Positions 1-12,035 of a stretch of DNA of 64,000 nt are shown here, one piece after another. The translations under genes were made by a program, and so were the position numbers. This stretch comes from Amphiplicatus metriothermophilus (GTDB lineage: Bacteria; Pseudomonadota; Alphaproteobacteria; Caulobacterales; Parvularculaceae), in contig NZ_FZQA01000003.1 in NCBI RefSeq assembly GCF_900199215.1, positions 349,999 through 413,998 of the forward strand. Direction: 5' to 3'. The notes beneath the pieces are model-generated. The model saw only the letters and a list, made by a program, of their open reading frames with translations. It had not been told where the DNA came from and ran no database searches. The first letter of the stretch is position 1, and every line of letters begins with the position of its first letter.

Positions 1-251
1 TGAACGCGCCGGCGATTTCCGTCATCAAGCCCTATGACGGCGCGCCGGCGAGCGTGGGCAACGGAACCATGGTCGCGCTCGCCGTGGACGGCCCCGAAAA
101 GGTGAAAGCCGTCCACGCCAAGGCGCTCGCCCTCGGCGGCAAGGACGAGGGCGCGCCGGGTCCGCGCGGCGACGGCGGCTTCTACGCCGCCTATTTCCGC
201 GACCTCGACGGCAACAAGATCAACGTGTTCTGCATGGTTCCGAAGGAATAG
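1..251 (+). CDS. VOC (glyoxalase-fold) family protein, 3' part only
   Basis: The frame is open from the left edge and ends at a TAG, so only the C-terminal part of the gene is present. The visible residues have the character of the last beta-alpha-beta-beta-beta unit of the vicinal oxygen chelate fold: a stretch resembling the helix that counts H/K residues before LALGG, and the hallmark ending FYAAYFRDLDGNKINVFC. This ending is typical of small glyoxalase/bleomycin-resistance-like proteins of proteobacteria. The substrate cannot be told from this fragment. It is followed by a 220-base gap and alaS on the same strand. Confidence 0.8.
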   Translation, partial: NAPAISVIKPYDGAPASVGNGTMVALAVDGPEKVKAVHAKALALGGKDEGAPGPRGDGGFYAAYFRDLDGNKINVFCMVPKE

Positions 252-471
252 GCCGCGCGACGGCCCCTTCGGCGCCGCGCCGCTGGACGCGCGCGGCGGT
301 TGAACCTATGTAAGCGGGCCGCGCCGCTCGCCGTCCCGCACGACGGCGCAGGGCGCGGCCGTCGCATGGAGCGGCCGGCGTGGAAAGGCTGTCCATCGGC
401 GGCGCCCGGGCGACGGTCCGGGCAGGGCGCGCGGGCGCCCGAACGGCCAGGCCGCAACCGCACGGGATTCT

Positions 472-3126
<2,655 letters not shown>

Positions 3127-3127
3127 C

Positions 3128-3165
3128 TTCGCCGGCGCCCGCCGGGCGCCGGCGAATCGTCTCTT
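3128..3165 (+). terminator. Hairpin terminator after alaS
   Basis: A perfect 13-bp GC-rich stem (TTCGCCGGCGCCC paired with GGGCGCCGGCGAA around a 3-base loop, 3128-3156) starts right after the alaS stop. Only a weak pyrimidine run follows, so termination may be inefficient or shared with the convergent gene on the other strand. Confidence 0.6.
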
Positions 3166-3171
3166 TGCGAA

Positions 3172-3810
3172 TTAATTACGGATCGAAACGTCGCCGCCGG
3201 ACGATTCGTCGATATTGACGTTGTCCGGACCGCCATAGACGTCAATGTCGCCGCCGCTCGAGGCGTCGGCCGTCACCGACTCCGAGGCGAAAACGCGCAT
3301 GGATCCTCCCGAGGAGGCGTCCGCCGTGACTCGCCGGCATTCAAGGCCGTCGGCCCGGATGGACGCCCCGCTTGAGACGTCGGCGACCAGCGCGCCGCAG
3401 CGTCCCGACACTTCGACGTCCGCCCCGCTTGAGGCGTCGACGACGAAGTTGTCGGAATCGACGCCTGTCGCCGTGGCGTCGGCGCCGGAGGAGACGTCGA
3501 GCCGCGCAAGCGTCGGCGTCGTCACGTAAACGGTCGCGGTCTCCGAGCGGCCCCAGACGATGCCGACGCGCGGCTTGCGCCGGATGACGAGCTCGTCGCC
3601 TTTCACGAGGATGTCGAGTCGTTCAAGGGCTTTTTCCGTTCCCTCGGCGCGCACGGAATAATTCCCGCCGACGGTTATTACGGCGTTCTGGCCGGAGGAG
3701 ACGGAAACGGCGTCGAAACCGGAAAGATCGTAGTCTCGTGTCTCGGCGAGGGCCGAGCCGGCCGCCAAGACGAGGCCGGCGCCCATAGCGGCGATGATTC
3801 GTGCGTGCAT
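3172..3810 (-). CDS. Secreted DUF2807 (GIN-domain) beta-helix-like protein
   Basis: The product has 212 residues with a clear Sec signal peptide (MHARIIAAMGAGLVLAAGSALA, cleaved near residue 22). The mature part begins with YDLSGFDAVSVSSGQNAVI, typical of the DUF2807/putative auto-transporter adhesin head (GIN) domain. From about residue 105 it is built of repeats ending in an SSGA/SSGG turn, each spaced by 15-20 residues. This pattern fits stacked turns of a parallel beta-helix. No catalytic motif is visible. Family members are periplasmic or surface-exposed and of unknown function. The gene converges on alaS and stands alone. Confidence 0.8.
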   Translation of the reverse strand: MHARIIAAMGAGLVLAAGSALAETRDYDLSGFDAVSVSSGQNAVITVGGNYSVRAEGTEKALERLDILVKGDELVIRRKPRVGIVWGRSETATVYVTTPTLARLDVSSGADATATGVDSDNFVVDASSGADVEVSGRCGALVADVSSGASIRADGLECRRVTADASSGGSMRVFASESVTADASSGGDIDVYGGPDNVNIDESSGGDVSIRN

Positions 3811-3950
3811 GACTGATGCTCCCTTCCTGCATGACCGTCATTAAGCAGCGTAATCGCGCGCGCCGGCCGGGCAACGCCCTCTGCGGCGAAACGTTGCCGA
3901 TCCGCGAGCGGGCGCCGGAAGGTTTCGCGCCGCCGCGAAAATCGCGCGGC

Positions 3951-5081
3951 TCATCGCGCGGCGCGAACGAAGGCGCCGCCGGGCAGTTCTTCGGCTTCTC
4001 CCGCAAGCACGAGCTCCAGCAGGGCGTCGGCGACGAGGCCGGGCGGGGCGCCGGCCGCGCGCAGGATTTCGTCGCGATGGAGCGGCGTGAAGCTCAAGAG
4101 CTCGAAGACCGCCGCGCGCAGCTCAGGCGGCGCGGCGTCCGGCGCCTCGTCGGTCTCCCCGGCGCCTTCGGCCCAGTCGAAAAGGTCGTCCGGCCCGGTC
4201 TCGCGCGCGCCGCGGGCCTGCGCGGCGAGAACCTCCAGAATGTCCTCGGCCGTCTCGACGAGCGTCGCGCCGTCGCGGATGAGGCGGTTGGCCCCCTGGC
4301 AACGCGGGTCGAGCGGCGAGCCGGGCACGGCGAAGACCTCGCGTCCCTGATCGAGCGCGAACCGCGCGGTGATGAGCGTGCCGGATTTCGCCGCCGCCTC
4401 GACCACGACGACTCCGCGCGCGAGACCCGAAATGAGCCGGTTGCGGCGGGGAAAGTCGCGCGCCGTCGGCTGATGGCCGAGGGCGCGTTCGCAGACCAGA
4501 AGCCCGCGCGCGGCGATCTCCAGGGTCAGATCCTCGTGTTCAGGCGGATAGATGACGTCGACGCCGCCGGCGACGACGGCGATCGTCCCGGTCTCGATCG
4601 CGGCGGCGTGGGCGGTTCCGTCGATGCCGCGCGCGAGCCCGGAGACGACGACGACGCCTTCCGCGCCCAGCCCCTGCGCCAGATCGCGGGCGATCTTGCG
4701 CCCCGCGCCGGAGGCGTTGCGCGCGCCGATGATCGCGACGGCGGGCCGCTCGAAAAGGCTCGGATGGCCCTTCGCGTAAAGAACCGGCGGCCGGTCGGGC
4801 AGGGGACGCAGCAGGCGCGGGTAATCCGGCTCGCAGGCGAGAATGATCCGCACGCCGAGCTCGTCGGCGAGATCGAGCTCGCGCGCGCACGTCTCCCGGT
4901 CGGCGAGGGCGGGCGGCTGGGCGCGCCCCGCCGCGCGGGCGAGCCGCGGCAGCGCGTCGAGCGCGGCGGCGGCGGAGCCGAATTTTTTCAGCAGGCGAAA
5001 AAAGCTGATCGGGCCGATGCTCTCAGTACGGATGAGCTGCAGCCAGTCGAGCCGCTCTTCGCGCGAAATAGCGGCCGTCAC
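3951..5081 (-). CDS. dprA: DNA-processing protein DprA (DNA uptake/recombination mediator)
   Basis: DprA binds incoming single-stranded DNA and loads RecA during natural transformation. The GTG at 5081 is chosen because it forms a 4-base GTGA overlap with the plsY stop and gives the conserved start of the SAM-like domain ([18 protein letters not shown]). This yields 376 residues. The Rossmann-like DNA-binding core has the family motifs [20 protein letters not shown], the glycine-rich [32 protein letters not shown] and the [12 protein letters not shown] segment. A C-terminal winged-helix-like DML1 domain is present. It is the last gene of pyrB-plsY-dprA. In many relatives topA follows, but here DUF2807 does. 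Confidence 0.96.
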   Translation of the reverse strand: MTAAISREERLDWLQLIRTESIGPISFFRLLKKFGSAAAALDALPRLARAAGRAQPPALADRETCARELDLADELGVRIILACEPDYPRLLRPLPDRPPVLYAKGHPSLFERPAVAIIGARNASGAGRKIARDLAQGLGAEGVVVVSGLARGIDGTAHAAAIETGTIAVVAGGVDVIYPPEHEDLTLEIAARGLLVCERALGHQPTARDFPRRNRLISGLARGVVVVEAAAKSGTLITARFALDQGREVFAVPGSPLDPRCQGANRLIRDGATLVETAEDILEVLAAQARGARETGPDDLFDWAEGAGETDEAPDAAPPELRAAVFELLSFTPLHRDEILRAAGAPPGLVADALLELVLAGEAEELPGGAFVRAAR

Positions 5082-5671
5082 GTCGTCGATCCCCCTTTCG
5101 CGGCGCCGATCTTCGGCTCGGCCCCCTCGAGAAGGCGCGCGATATTGGCGCGATGGCGCAGGAATATGAGGACGGTCATGAACGCCGCGGCGGCCGCGAA
5201 TGCGGGCTTGCCCATGGCGAAGAGCGCGACAGGGCTCGCCGCCGCGGCGACGAGCGCGGAGAGCGAAGAATAGCGCGACACGAACGCGACGCCGAGCCAC
5301 GTCGCGCAGGCGAAAACGCCGGCCGGAAACCACAAGGCGAGAAGGGTTCCCAGATAGGTCGCCACGCCCTTGCCGCCCCTGAACCCGAGCCAGACCGGAA
5401 AGCAGTGGCCGAGAAAGGCCGCCGCGCCGGCGATCTCGGGTCGCCAGCCGAGAGCGTAGGCGGCGACGACCGCGATCGCGCCCTTGCCGCCGTCGAGCAG
5501 GAGCGTCGCGAGGGCGAGGTCTTTGCGCCCCGTGCGCAGGACGTTCGTCGCGCCGATATTGCCCGAGCCGACCTGACGGATGTCGCCCAGCCCGGCGGCT
5601 TTCGTCAGCACCAGGCCGAACGGAACGGAGCCGAGAAGATAGCCCAGCACGAGCGGGAGAACGTAGCTCAT
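5078..5671 (-). CDS. plsY: Glycerol-3-phosphate acyltransferase PlsY
   Basis: Integral membrane enzyme that transfers the acyl group from acyl-phosphate to glycerol-3-phosphate, the first step of phospholipid synthesis. The 197-residue product has the length and five membrane segments of the family. It contains the three conserved motifs: the [13 protein letters not shown] region, the [18 protein letters not shown] region, and the cytoplasmic segment near ISRYSS-like [11 protein letters not shown]. The ATG overlaps the pyrB stop (ATGA) and its own stop overlaps the dprA GTG (GTGA). This implies translational coupling across all three genes. Confidence 0.97.
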   Translation of the reverse strand: MSYVLPLVLGYLLGSVPFGLVLTKAAGLGDIRQVGSGNIGATNVLRTGRKDLALATLLLDGGKGAIAVVAAYALGWRPEIAGAAAFLGHCFPVWLGFRGGKGVATYLGTLLALWFPAGVFACATWLGVAFVSRYSSLSALVAAAASPVALFAMGKPAFAAAAAFMTVLIFLRHRANIARLLEGAEPKIGAAKGGSTT

Positions 5672-6666
5672 GGGCGATTCCTGTCGCTGTCGCGCTCGGC
5701 GCGAATTCCTCCCGTCAGCAGCGCGTCGAGACAGGCCATGCGCGCGGCCACCCCGTAGAAGACCTGGCGCAGGATGAGCGAACGCTCCGGATCGTCGGCG
5801 AGCGCGTCGTCGATCTCCACGCCCCGGTTCATCGGACCGGGGTGCATGACCCTGGCGTTCGCCTTGGCGAAACGCAGACTCGCATGCGTCAGGCCGTATT
5901 CCTCGAAATAGCGGGCCGAGGCCGCTTCGCGCTCGGCGTCGCAGCTCATGCGCTCGAACTGCATCCTCAGCGCCATGACGATGTCGGCGCCGGCGAGGCC
6001 CGTCTCGAGCGAATCGTATCGCGCGACGGATGGAAAATCGTTCGCGGGCGGCATGAGATGCGCCGGCCCGACGAAGCGCACCTCGGCGCCGAGCCTGACG
6101 AACAGGCGTGCGTCCGATCCGGCCACGCGCGAATGCTTCACGTCGCCGCAAATCGCGATGACTCGTCCTTCAAGCGAGCCGAAGACCGAGCGGATCGTCG
6201 CCGCGTCGAGCAGCGCCTGGGTCGGATGCTCATGGGCGCCGTCGCCGGCGTTGACGACCGCGCAGTCGAGCCGGCGCGCCAGCGCCTCCTGCACGCCGGG
6301 CTCGCTGTGGCGCACGATGAGAATATGCGCGCCCATCGCGGCGAGGGTCTGGGCGGTGTCGACGAGTCCCTCGCCCTTGTTCACCGAGGACGCGGCGACG
6401 GGCACGTTGATGACGTCGGCCCCGAGTTTTTTCCCCGCGAGCTCGAAGGAAAGATTGGTGCGCGTCGACGATTCGAAGAACAGATTGATCTGCGTCTTGC
6501 CGGCGAGCCGGCGCGGCGCCTGCGCGCCGGCGCGCAGATAGCCCGCATAATGCTCGGCGAGATCGAGAAGATGCCGGACCTCGTCGCGCGACAGATCGTC
6601 CACGCTCAGCAAGTGGCGAGCGGACCAGCCGCCGGGCGGCGGCGCGGGGCGAGGCGCATTTTCCAT
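5668..6666 (-). CDS. pyrB: Aspartate carbamoyltransferase catalytic subunit
   Basis: Condenses carbamoyl phosphate and aspartate in pyrimidine synthesis. The product has 332 residues from the ATG at 6666 (an in-frame ATG at 6705 would add 13 unconserved residues). The carbamoyl-phosphate loop [13 protein letters not shown], the [14 protein letters not shown] segment, the [12 protein letters not shown] motif and the C-terminal [12 protein letters not shown] are all present. In many alphaproteobacteria pyrC follows directly; here plsY does, with a 4-base overlap. The cell therefore needs a dihydroorotase encoded elsewhere. Confidence 0.97.
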   Translation of the reverse strand: MENAPRPAPPPGGWSARHLLSVDDLSRDEVRHLLDLAEHYAGYLRAGAQAPRRLAGKTQINLFFESSTRTNLSFELAGKKLGADVINVPVAASSVNKGEGLVDTAQTLAAMGAHILIVRHSEPGVQEALARRLDCAVVNAGDGAHEHPTQALLDAATIRSVFGSLEGRVIAICGDVKHSRVAGSDARLFVRLGAEVRFVGPAHLMPPANDFPSVARYDSLETGLAGADIVMALRMQFERMSCDAEREAASARYFEEYGLTHASLRFAKANARVMHPGPMNRGVEIDDALADDPERSLILRQVFYGVAARMACLDALLTGGIRAERDSDRNRP

Positions 6667-6706
6667 TGAGACCGGTTCTATAGGCGCGAGTCGCGGCCTC
6701 CGCAAT

Positions 6707-7075
6707 TCACGCGCGCGTCTTCTTCGCCGTCCGGGCGAGCCACACGCCGCCGGCCGCCAAGATGACGACGTCGATGAAGAACATGAGCGGCAGCGAGACC
6801 GGCCCCCCGCGGGATGCGTATTGCACTGCGCCGACGCCGAGGCCGGCCGCGGTCACGACCATGGCGATGAGCACCGCCGTGCGCCCGCCGGCGCGCACAT
6901 AGGCCCCCAGGGCCGAATAGACGACGCCCATGACGATGAGCGCGGTCTTCATCTCGCCGGCGTCGCCGAGCAGGCCCACGCCGAGATGGAGCAGGCCCGT
7001 CAGCACCAGCAGTCCCGACATGGCGTGGCGAAAGACGTTGGGATCGAGCGGGGGCGGCTTCTTTCTGGTCATCAT
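6707..7075 (-). CDS. Small four-helix membrane protein, unknown function
   Basis: The product has 122 residues with a short basic proline-rich N-terminus (MMTRKKPPP) and four hydrophobic stretches: about 19-37, 43-60, 66-86 and 95-114. It ends in a basic tail. I do not recognise the family. Its start codon overlaps the ruvX stop (ATGA), so it is probably cotranslated with ruvX. It lies between ruvX and pyrB on the same strand. Confidence 0.7.
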   Translation of the reverse strand: MMTRKKPPPLDPNVFRHAMSGLLVLTGLLHLGVGLLGDAGEMKTALIVMGVVYSALGAYVRAGGRTAVLIAMVVTAAGLGVGAVQYASRGGPVSLPLMFFIDVVILAAGGVWLARTAKKTRA

Positions 7076-7539
7076 GAGGTCGCGCTCCTTAGCCGATCGA
7101 TGGCGCCCTGCAAGATGAAGGCGGCGGCGGATTCGTCGATCTTGCGCGCGCGCTTGGCCCGGCTCGCGTCGAGCGCGATGAGCGCGCGCTCCATCGCGGC
7201 GGTCGAAAGCCGCTCGTCCCAGAACGCCACCGGCAAGGGCAGGATGCGGGCGAGATTGCGGGCGAAGCTGCGGGTCGATTGCGCGCGCGGGCCCTCCGTG
7301 CCGTCCATGTTGCGCGGCAGGCCGAGCACCAGGCCCACGACGCCCCGTTCGGCGGCGAGCGCGGCGAGGCGCTCGGCGTCGGCGGCGAACTTTCTGCGCC
7401 GGATGGTCTCCACCGGCGTCGCCACCCGCCGGTCGGGATCGCACGCGGCGACGCCGATGGTCTTCTCGCCGAGATCGAGGCCGAGAAGCGCTCCCCGCGG
7501 GCCGAACGCGGCGGCCTGTTGTTCGAAGCTCGATTTCAT
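7072..7539 (-). CDS. ruvX: YqgF/RuvX-type Holliday-junction-resolvase-like protein
   Basis: The 155-residue product has an RNase H-like fold. It is implicated in 16S rRNA 5' maturation (YqgF) and was earlier proposed as a resolvase. It shows the N-terminal motif LLGLDLGEKTIGVA with the first catalytic Asp, the VVGLVLGLPRNMDGTEGPRA segment, and the C-terminal FWDERLSTAAME plus KIDESAAAFILQ acidic motifs. The family is usually 135-160 residues long. The stop overlaps the start of the downstream membrane protein gene. Confidence 0.95.
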   Translation of the reverse strand: MKSSFEQQAAAFGPRGALLGLDLGEKTIGVAACDPDRRVATPVETIRRRKFAADAERLAALAAERGVVGLVLGLPRNMDGTEGPRAQSTRSFARNLARILPLPVAFWDERLSTAAMERALIALDASRAKRARKIDESAAAFILQGAIDRLRSATS

Positions 7540-7601
7540 GCGTTCATGCTACCACGCCCTGGAAGGCCGGGGACAGATTAGAAAAGCGATTTGTTTTCAA
7601 T

Positions 7602-9011
7602 ATGTTGCGTCGCCGCCGTCTGACCCTTTTCGCGCTCGCCGCGGCGCTCGCGGGCGCGGCGATTCTCGCCCGGCTCGCGGGCGAGCCGGGGGGCGGCGAT
7701 GCGCCGGCCGCCTTTTCGGTCGACCTCGCCCCGGCGCCCGACGGCGCCTGGCGCGCGACCTATCGGCCGGACCGGCCGGTTCGGCGAATCGACCTCGGGC
7801 CGCGCCATAACGGCTTTCGAAGCCGCGACTGGACCGTCGAGACGCCTGGCGCCGCGCTTGTCGAGGAGGACGGCAGGGATGTCATCGTCGCCGAAGACGG
7901 ACGGCGCCTTCCGGCGGCGATCGCGGTCAGGGCCGTCGCGCGGGTCAACGGCTTCGCGAAACAATATGAGCCGATCACGCCGATGGGCGCGCGCGGCGCC
8001 GTTCTGTATACGGGGCATTTCCAGCCCTTCGCGGCGGCGGGCCGGCGCGCGCCGGTTCGCTTCGCGATCCGGCCCGCTCCTGGCGGGCGCGTTTCGGCCT
8101 TCGGCGAAACCGCGGCGGCGTTCGCGGACTGGGCGAGCCCGCACGACCATCCCGCTTTCGTCTATGTCGGTCCTGACGCGCCGCGGGCTTTCGCCGGCGG
8201 GCGGCTTTATGTCGATCCGTCTGCACCCGGATGGATCGCGGCGGAGATCGAGACGGCGCTGCCGCGGCTGCTCGGCTTTTATGCGCGCGCGTTCGGCTCA
8301 GGGGGCGCCGGCGATCCGGGGAACGGACTTGAAAAAGGAGTCGACGTCTTTCTCGTCATGGGCGGCGCGGCTCCGGGCCGGCTCGACCTGCGAGGCGACG
8401 CCCTGCCCGGGCAGATTCTCGTCGCCCTTTCCGGCGCGGGATGGCGCGCGCCGGGGGAAGGCGCGCGCGAGATCCTGCGCCGGGCGCTCGCCCATGAAGC
8501 CGCGCATCTCTGGCAGGCGGCGGCGAGGCCCTCGCCGGCGGGCGCGCCCGACTGGCTCCATGAAGGCGCGGCGGAGGCGCTCGGCGTCGAAGCGCTCGCC
8601 GGCGCCGGTTTCTGGACGCTGGCCCAGGCCGATGAAGCGCGCGTGCGGGCCCGCTACGCCTGCGCGGCCGGACTCGACGGGGGCAGCCTGCGCGCCGCGG
8701 CGGCGGCGGGGCGCTGGCCCGCCGTCTACGCCTGCGGCCATGCGCTCGTCGCAGCCGCCGCCGCGGCCCATAACGAAGCGGGCGCCGTCGCGGCCTTCTG
8801 GCGCGACTTCGCCGCCGAAGCCGCGGAGAAAGGCGGCTACGACCTGTCGCTTTTCCTGGCGATGGTCGAGCGGCGCGCCGGTCCGGACGCCGCGCGCGCC
8901 TTCGCCCTCTTCCCCGGCGCGCGGCATGCCGCGCCGGAGCGCGAACTCGCCCGCCTTGCGGCGCTCGCGGGCGCCGGGCGCGCCAGCCTTGAACCGGCGC
9001 GCGGGCGTTGA
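7602..9011 (+). CDS. Secreted gluzincin-like metallopeptidase-type protein, unnamed family
   Basis: The product has 469 residues. An N-terminal Arg-rich stretch and hydrophobic segment (about residues 6-26) act as signal peptide or anchor. Residues about 35-180 look beta-rich, like the N-terminal domain of M1/M61 peptidases. The zinc motif HEAAH lies at residues 298-302 and is followed after exactly 18 residues by a Glu (E321) in WLHEGAAEAL. That HExxH-x18-E arrangement is the clan MA(E) gluzincin signature, as in M1 and M61. Activity and substrate are inferred only from this motif. It stands alone between ruvX (divergent) and gatC. Confidence 0.65.
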   Translation: MLRRRRLTLFALAAALAGAAILARLAGEPGGGDAPAAFSVDLAPAPDGAWRATYRPDRPVRRIDLGPRHNGFRSRDWTVETPGAALVEEDGRDVIVAEDGRRLPAAIAVRAVARVNGFAKQYEPITPMGARGAVLYTGHFQPFAAAGRRAPVRFAIRPAPGGRVSAFGETAAAFADWASPHDHPAFVYVGPDAPRAFAGGRLYVDPSAPGWIAAEIETALPRLLGFYARAFGSGGAGDPGNGLEKGVDVFLVMGGAAPGRLDLRGDALPGQILVALSGAGWRAPGEGAREILRRALAHEAAHLWQAAARPSPAGAPDWLHEGAAEALGVEALAGAGFWTLAQADEARVRARYACAAGLDGGSLRAAAAAGRWPAVYACGHALVAAAAAAHNEAGAVAAFWRDFAAEAAEKGGYDLSLFLAMVERRAGPDAARAFALFPGARHAAPERELARLAALAGAGRASLEPARGR

Positions 9012-9061
9012 TAGGGCTTCGCGCGCGGCGTTTCCCGCTCCGCGCCTGTCAGAGGACGATC

Positions 9062-9361
9062 ATGGCCATCGACAAGGAAACCGTGCGCAAGGTCGCGCGC
9101 CTTGCGCGCATCGCCGAGCCCGAGCAGCGGCTCGAGCCGCTGGCGCGCGAGCTCTCCGGCATTCTCGGCTGGATCGAGCAATTGAACGAGGTCGACATCG
9201 AAGGCGTCGAGCCGATGACCTCGGCCGTCGATATGAAGCTCAAGATGCGCGAGGACGTCGTGCAGGACGGGCCGACGGGCGGCGGCCAGCCGGAGAAGAT
9301 CGTCGCCAACGCGCCGAAGACGGAGGATCATTTCTTCGTCGTGCCCAAGGTGGTGGAGTGA
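9062..9361 (+). CDS. gatC: Asp/Glu-tRNA amidotransferase subunit C
   Basis: Small stabilising subunit of the GatCAB complex, which converts Glu-tRNA-Gln (and Asp-tRNA-Asn) to Gln- or Asn-tRNA. The product has 99 residues from the ATG at 9062, preceded by AGAGGA. It begins with the family pattern MAIDKETVRKVARLARI and contains LSGILGWIEQLNEVD and the VEPM segment. The FFVVPKVVE C-terminus is typical. It is separated from gatA by a 178-base repeat-bearing gap instead of the usual near contact. Confidence 0.96.
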   Translation: MAIDKETVRKVARLARIAEPEQRLEPLARELSGILGWIEQLNEVDIEGVEPMTSAVDMKLKMREDVVQDGPTGGGQPEKIVANAPKTEDHFFVVPKVVE

Positions 9362-9373
9362 CGAACCTCGGTT

Positions 9374-9530
9374 CGTCATTCCGTGCGCGCCGCAACGCGA
9401 AGCGTTGCTGCGCAGACACGGGATCTTTGTCCGCTTGCTCGGCCCGCGCCGTGCATGTTGTTAGCCAATTCGATAGCGGTTCCGGATCAGCAGCGCCGCA
9501 TTGCATGCTGCGCTGCGTCCGGGATGACGG
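9374..9530. repeat. Intergenic inverted-repeat element between gatC and gatA
   Basis: Two related halves face each other. The left half begins CGTCATTCCGTGCGC and continues with a small palindrome around CGCGAAGCG. The reverse complement of the right half begins CCGTCATCCCGGACGC. This fits the short mobile-looking intergenic repeats that end in GTCATCCCGG-type sequence and are common in alphaproteobacteria. It carries no ORF. Its right end lies 9 bases from the gatA start, so it supplies the ribosome-binding region. Confidence 0.65.
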
Positions 9531-9539
9531 GTTAGTTTT

Positions 9540-11018
9540 ATGAACGACATCGCCGATCTCACCCTCGCCGCGCTTCGCGACGCGCTGAAGGCGAAAAAGG
9601 TCTCCTCGCTCGAAGCGACGCAGGCCTATCTCGCGAATATCGAAAAGGCGAAGGCGCTGAACGCCTTCATCACCGTGACCCCCGACAAGGCGCGCGAAAT
9701 GGCGAAGGCGTCGGATGCGCGCCTGGCCAAAGGCGAGGGCGGGCCGCTCGAAGGCGTTCCGCTCGGGATCAAGGACCTCTTCTGCACCGAAGGCGCGCCG
9801 ACGACCGCCGGCTCCCGCATTCTCGACGGCTTCCGGCCGCCGTACGAATCAAGCGTCACCGCCAATCTGTGGCGCGACGGGGCGGTGATGCTCGGCAAGC
9901 TGAACATGGACGAGTTCGCCATGGGCTCGTCCAACGAGACCTCTTATTACGGCCCGGTCGTCAATCCGTGGCGCAAAAAAGGAGGCAATTCCGACCTGAC
10001 GCCGGGCGGCTCGTCGGGCGGTTCGTCGGCCGCCGTCGCGGCGCGCTTGTGCGCGGCGGCGACGGCCACCGACACCGGCGGATCGATTCGCCAGCCCGCC
10101 TCGCTGACGGGAACGGTGGGCGTGAAGCCGACCTACGGGCGCTGCTCCCGCTGGGGGATCGTCGCCTTCGCCTCTTCGCTCGATCAGGCCGGGCCCATCG
10201 CGCGCGACGTGCGCGACGCGGCGATCATGCTCCGGTCGATGGCCGGCTGCGATCCGAAGGACTCGACCGCCGTCGATCGCCCCGTGCCGGACTACGAAGC
10301 GGCGCTCGCGCGGTCGCCGAAGGGACTCAGGATCGGCGTGCCGAAGGAATATCGCGTCGAGGGAATGCCCGAGGAGATCGAAAGGATCTGGGCGCAGGGC
10401 GTGGACTGGCTGAAGGACGCCGGCTGCGAGATCGTCGAAATCTCCCTGCCGCTCACGAAATACGCGCTGCCGGTCTACTACATCGTCGCGCCGGCGGAGG
10501 CCTCCTCCAACCTCGCGCGCTATGACGGCGTGCGCTACGGCTTCCGCGCGAAGGAATACAAGGATCTGCTCTCCATGTACGAGGAGACCCGCGCCCAGGG
10601 CTTCGGCGACGAAGTCAAGCGCCGGATTCTGATCGGCACGTATGTGTTGTCGGCGGGCTATTACGACGCCTATTACCTGCGCGCGCAGAAGGTCCGTAAA
10701 CGGATTTTCGACGAGTTCGTCGAGGCGTTCGGCAGGGTCGACCTGATCCTGACGCCGTCGACGCCGTCGGCCGCCTTCGCGCTCGGCGAGAAGACCGCCG
10801 ATCCGGTGCAGATGTATCTCAACGACGTCTTCACCGTGACGGCGAACCTTGCAGGGCTGCCGGGCGCCTCCGTGCCGGCCGGCCTCGATCGCGACGGCCT
10901 GCCGCTCGGGCTTCAGCTTCTCGCGCGGCCCTTCGACGAGGAGACCATGTTCACGGGCATGGCCGCGCTTGAGAAGGCCGCCGGGTTCAAGGCGCGCCCG
11001 GAGCCGTGGTGGGGGTGA
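9540..11018 (+). CDS. gatA: Asp/Glu-tRNA amidotransferase subunit A
   Basis: Amidase subunit that releases ammonia from glutamine for the GatB kinase/transamidase. The 492-residue product matches the family. The amidase-signature triad is visible: Lys in [12 protein letters not shown], the cis-Ser in [15 protein letters not shown], and the nucleophile Ser in [13 protein letters not shown]. No strong Shine-Dalgarno precedes the ATG. The region is the end of the inverted-repeat element, which may have replaced the original site. Confidence 0.97.
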   Translation: MNDIADLTLAALRDALKAKKVSSLEATQAYLANIEKAKALNAFITVTPDKAREMAKASDARLAKGEGGPLEGVPLGIKDLFCTEGAPTTAGSRILDGFRPPYESSVTANLWRDGAVMLGKLNMDEFAMGSSNETSYYGPVVNPWRKKGGNSDLTPGGSSGGSSAAVAARLCAAATATDTGGSIRQPASLTGTVGVKPTYGRCSRWGIVAFASSLDQAGPIARDVRDAAIMLRSMAGCDPKDSTAVDRPVPDYEAALARSPKGLRIGVPKEYRVEGMPEEIERIWAQGVDWLKDAGCEIVEISLPLTKYALPVYYIVAPAEASSNLARYDGVRYGFRAKEYKDLLSMYEETRAQGFGDEVKRRILIGTYVLSAGYYDAYYLRAQKVRKRIFDEFVEAFGRVDLILTPSTPSAAFALGEKTADPVQMYLNDVFTVTANLAGLPGASVPAGLDRDGLPLGLQLLARPFDEETMFTGMAALEKAAGFKARPEPWWG

Positions 11019-11027
11019 GCCTGCGCC

Positions 11028-11810
11028 ATGACCCGCCGCTATCGCGAAATCGTCTACAGCGCGCCGTTGTCGGAGCCGGTCGAAGGGCAGGCCTGGATCG
11101 CGCAGGCCGAGGGCGACTGGCGGCTCGTCGTATTTCCCGGAACGCCCTCGCGCAAATATCTCTTCGAGCGTTTCCTGCGCCTTGCGCCGCCCGACCTCGA
11201 AGTCGTGGTGCTGGCCCGGCCGGGCTATGCGCGCGGTCATGCGCGCGCCTATCTCGACTTCGACGATCAGGTCGCCGCGGCGCGGCCTTTTCTCGACGGC
11301 GGCAAGAAGGTGGTGACGCTCGGCGTCTCCTATGGCGGGGCGCTCGCCTTCAAGGTCGCGCTCGACTTTCCCGAGATCGTGCGCGGCGTCGTCTCGGTCG
11401 CCGCCCTCGTCGCCGAGCCCCGGCCCTGGGTGCAGCCCTTCGTCGATCTCGGGGGCGCGCCGGCGGTGCGTGGCCTCCTGCCGAGGACGCTCCACCACGC
11501 CCGCGCCGAGGTCGCCGGACGGCGCGCCCAGATCGGCCCGCTTTTCGCCCGGCTGAAGGAGCTCGCGGCGCCGGTGACGATATTGCACGGCGATCTCGAT
11601 CATCTCGTCGCCTTTTCGGACGCCGAAACGCTGCGCGGCTTCTTCGCGCCGGACGCCGATGTGGAGCTCGCGCGCGTGCGCGGCGGAACCCATTTCCTTG
11701 AAATGCAGTATCCCCGGCGGCTCTATGCGGCGGCGCGAAGCGTCATCGCGCGCGCAGAAGACCGGCGCCCGCCGCGACGGCTTGAGTTCGACCGTACAAT
11801 GATTATATAG
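11028..11810 (+). CDS. Alpha/beta hydrolase
   Basis: The product has 260 residues with an alpha/beta-hydrolase layout. The nucleophile elbow GVSYGG puts the catalytic Ser near residue 101. The acid lies in ILHGDLDHLV and the His in RGGTHFLEMQY near residue 225. The N-terminus lacks an obvious signal peptide, so it is probably cytoplasmic. The substrate is unknown. It begins 9 bases after gatA and is likely cotranscribed. Confidence 0.85.
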   Translation: MTRRYREIVYSAPLSEPVEGQAWIAQAEGDWRLVVFPGTPSRKYLFERFLRLAPPDLEVVVLARPGYARGHARAYLDFDDQVAAARPFLDGGKKVVTLGVSYGGALAFKVALDFPEIVRGVVSVAALVAEPRPWVQPFVDLGGAPAVRGLLPRTLHHARAEVAGRRAQIGPLFARLKELAAPVTILHGDLDHLVAFSDAETLRGFFAPDADVELARVRGGTHFLEMQYPRRLYAAARSVIARAEDRRPPRRLEFDRTMII

Positions 11811-12035
11811 ACTGTCATGCGCGCAGAAATAAATATCGCATACGGAGAGAACGGGTCGGGATTTTCCCGCGTCGCGTGTCGTTTCGTGCGAAACGCGCAA
11901 GGGCGAATCGTTCGAAACTCGCCGCAAAGCCGCTGCGCGGCTGAATCAGCGCGATTCCCGCTCTCTCCAAATCGTGCGATTCCGCTCGGAACGGGCGCCG
12001 CGGCGCGCGCGCCGCGGCGACCCGCTCCGCGCCCC
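11811..12035. other. Non-coding gap after the alpha/beta hydrolase gene
   Basis: I see no ORF, RNA or clear terminator in this 225-base stretch. It is less GC-rich at its left end (AATAAATATCGCATAC) and contains several TTCG/CGAA words. Confidence 0.4.

Noticed and set aside
3816..5273. Open frame opposite dprA and plsY
   Set aside because: dprA and plsY have clear motifs and coupled overlaps.
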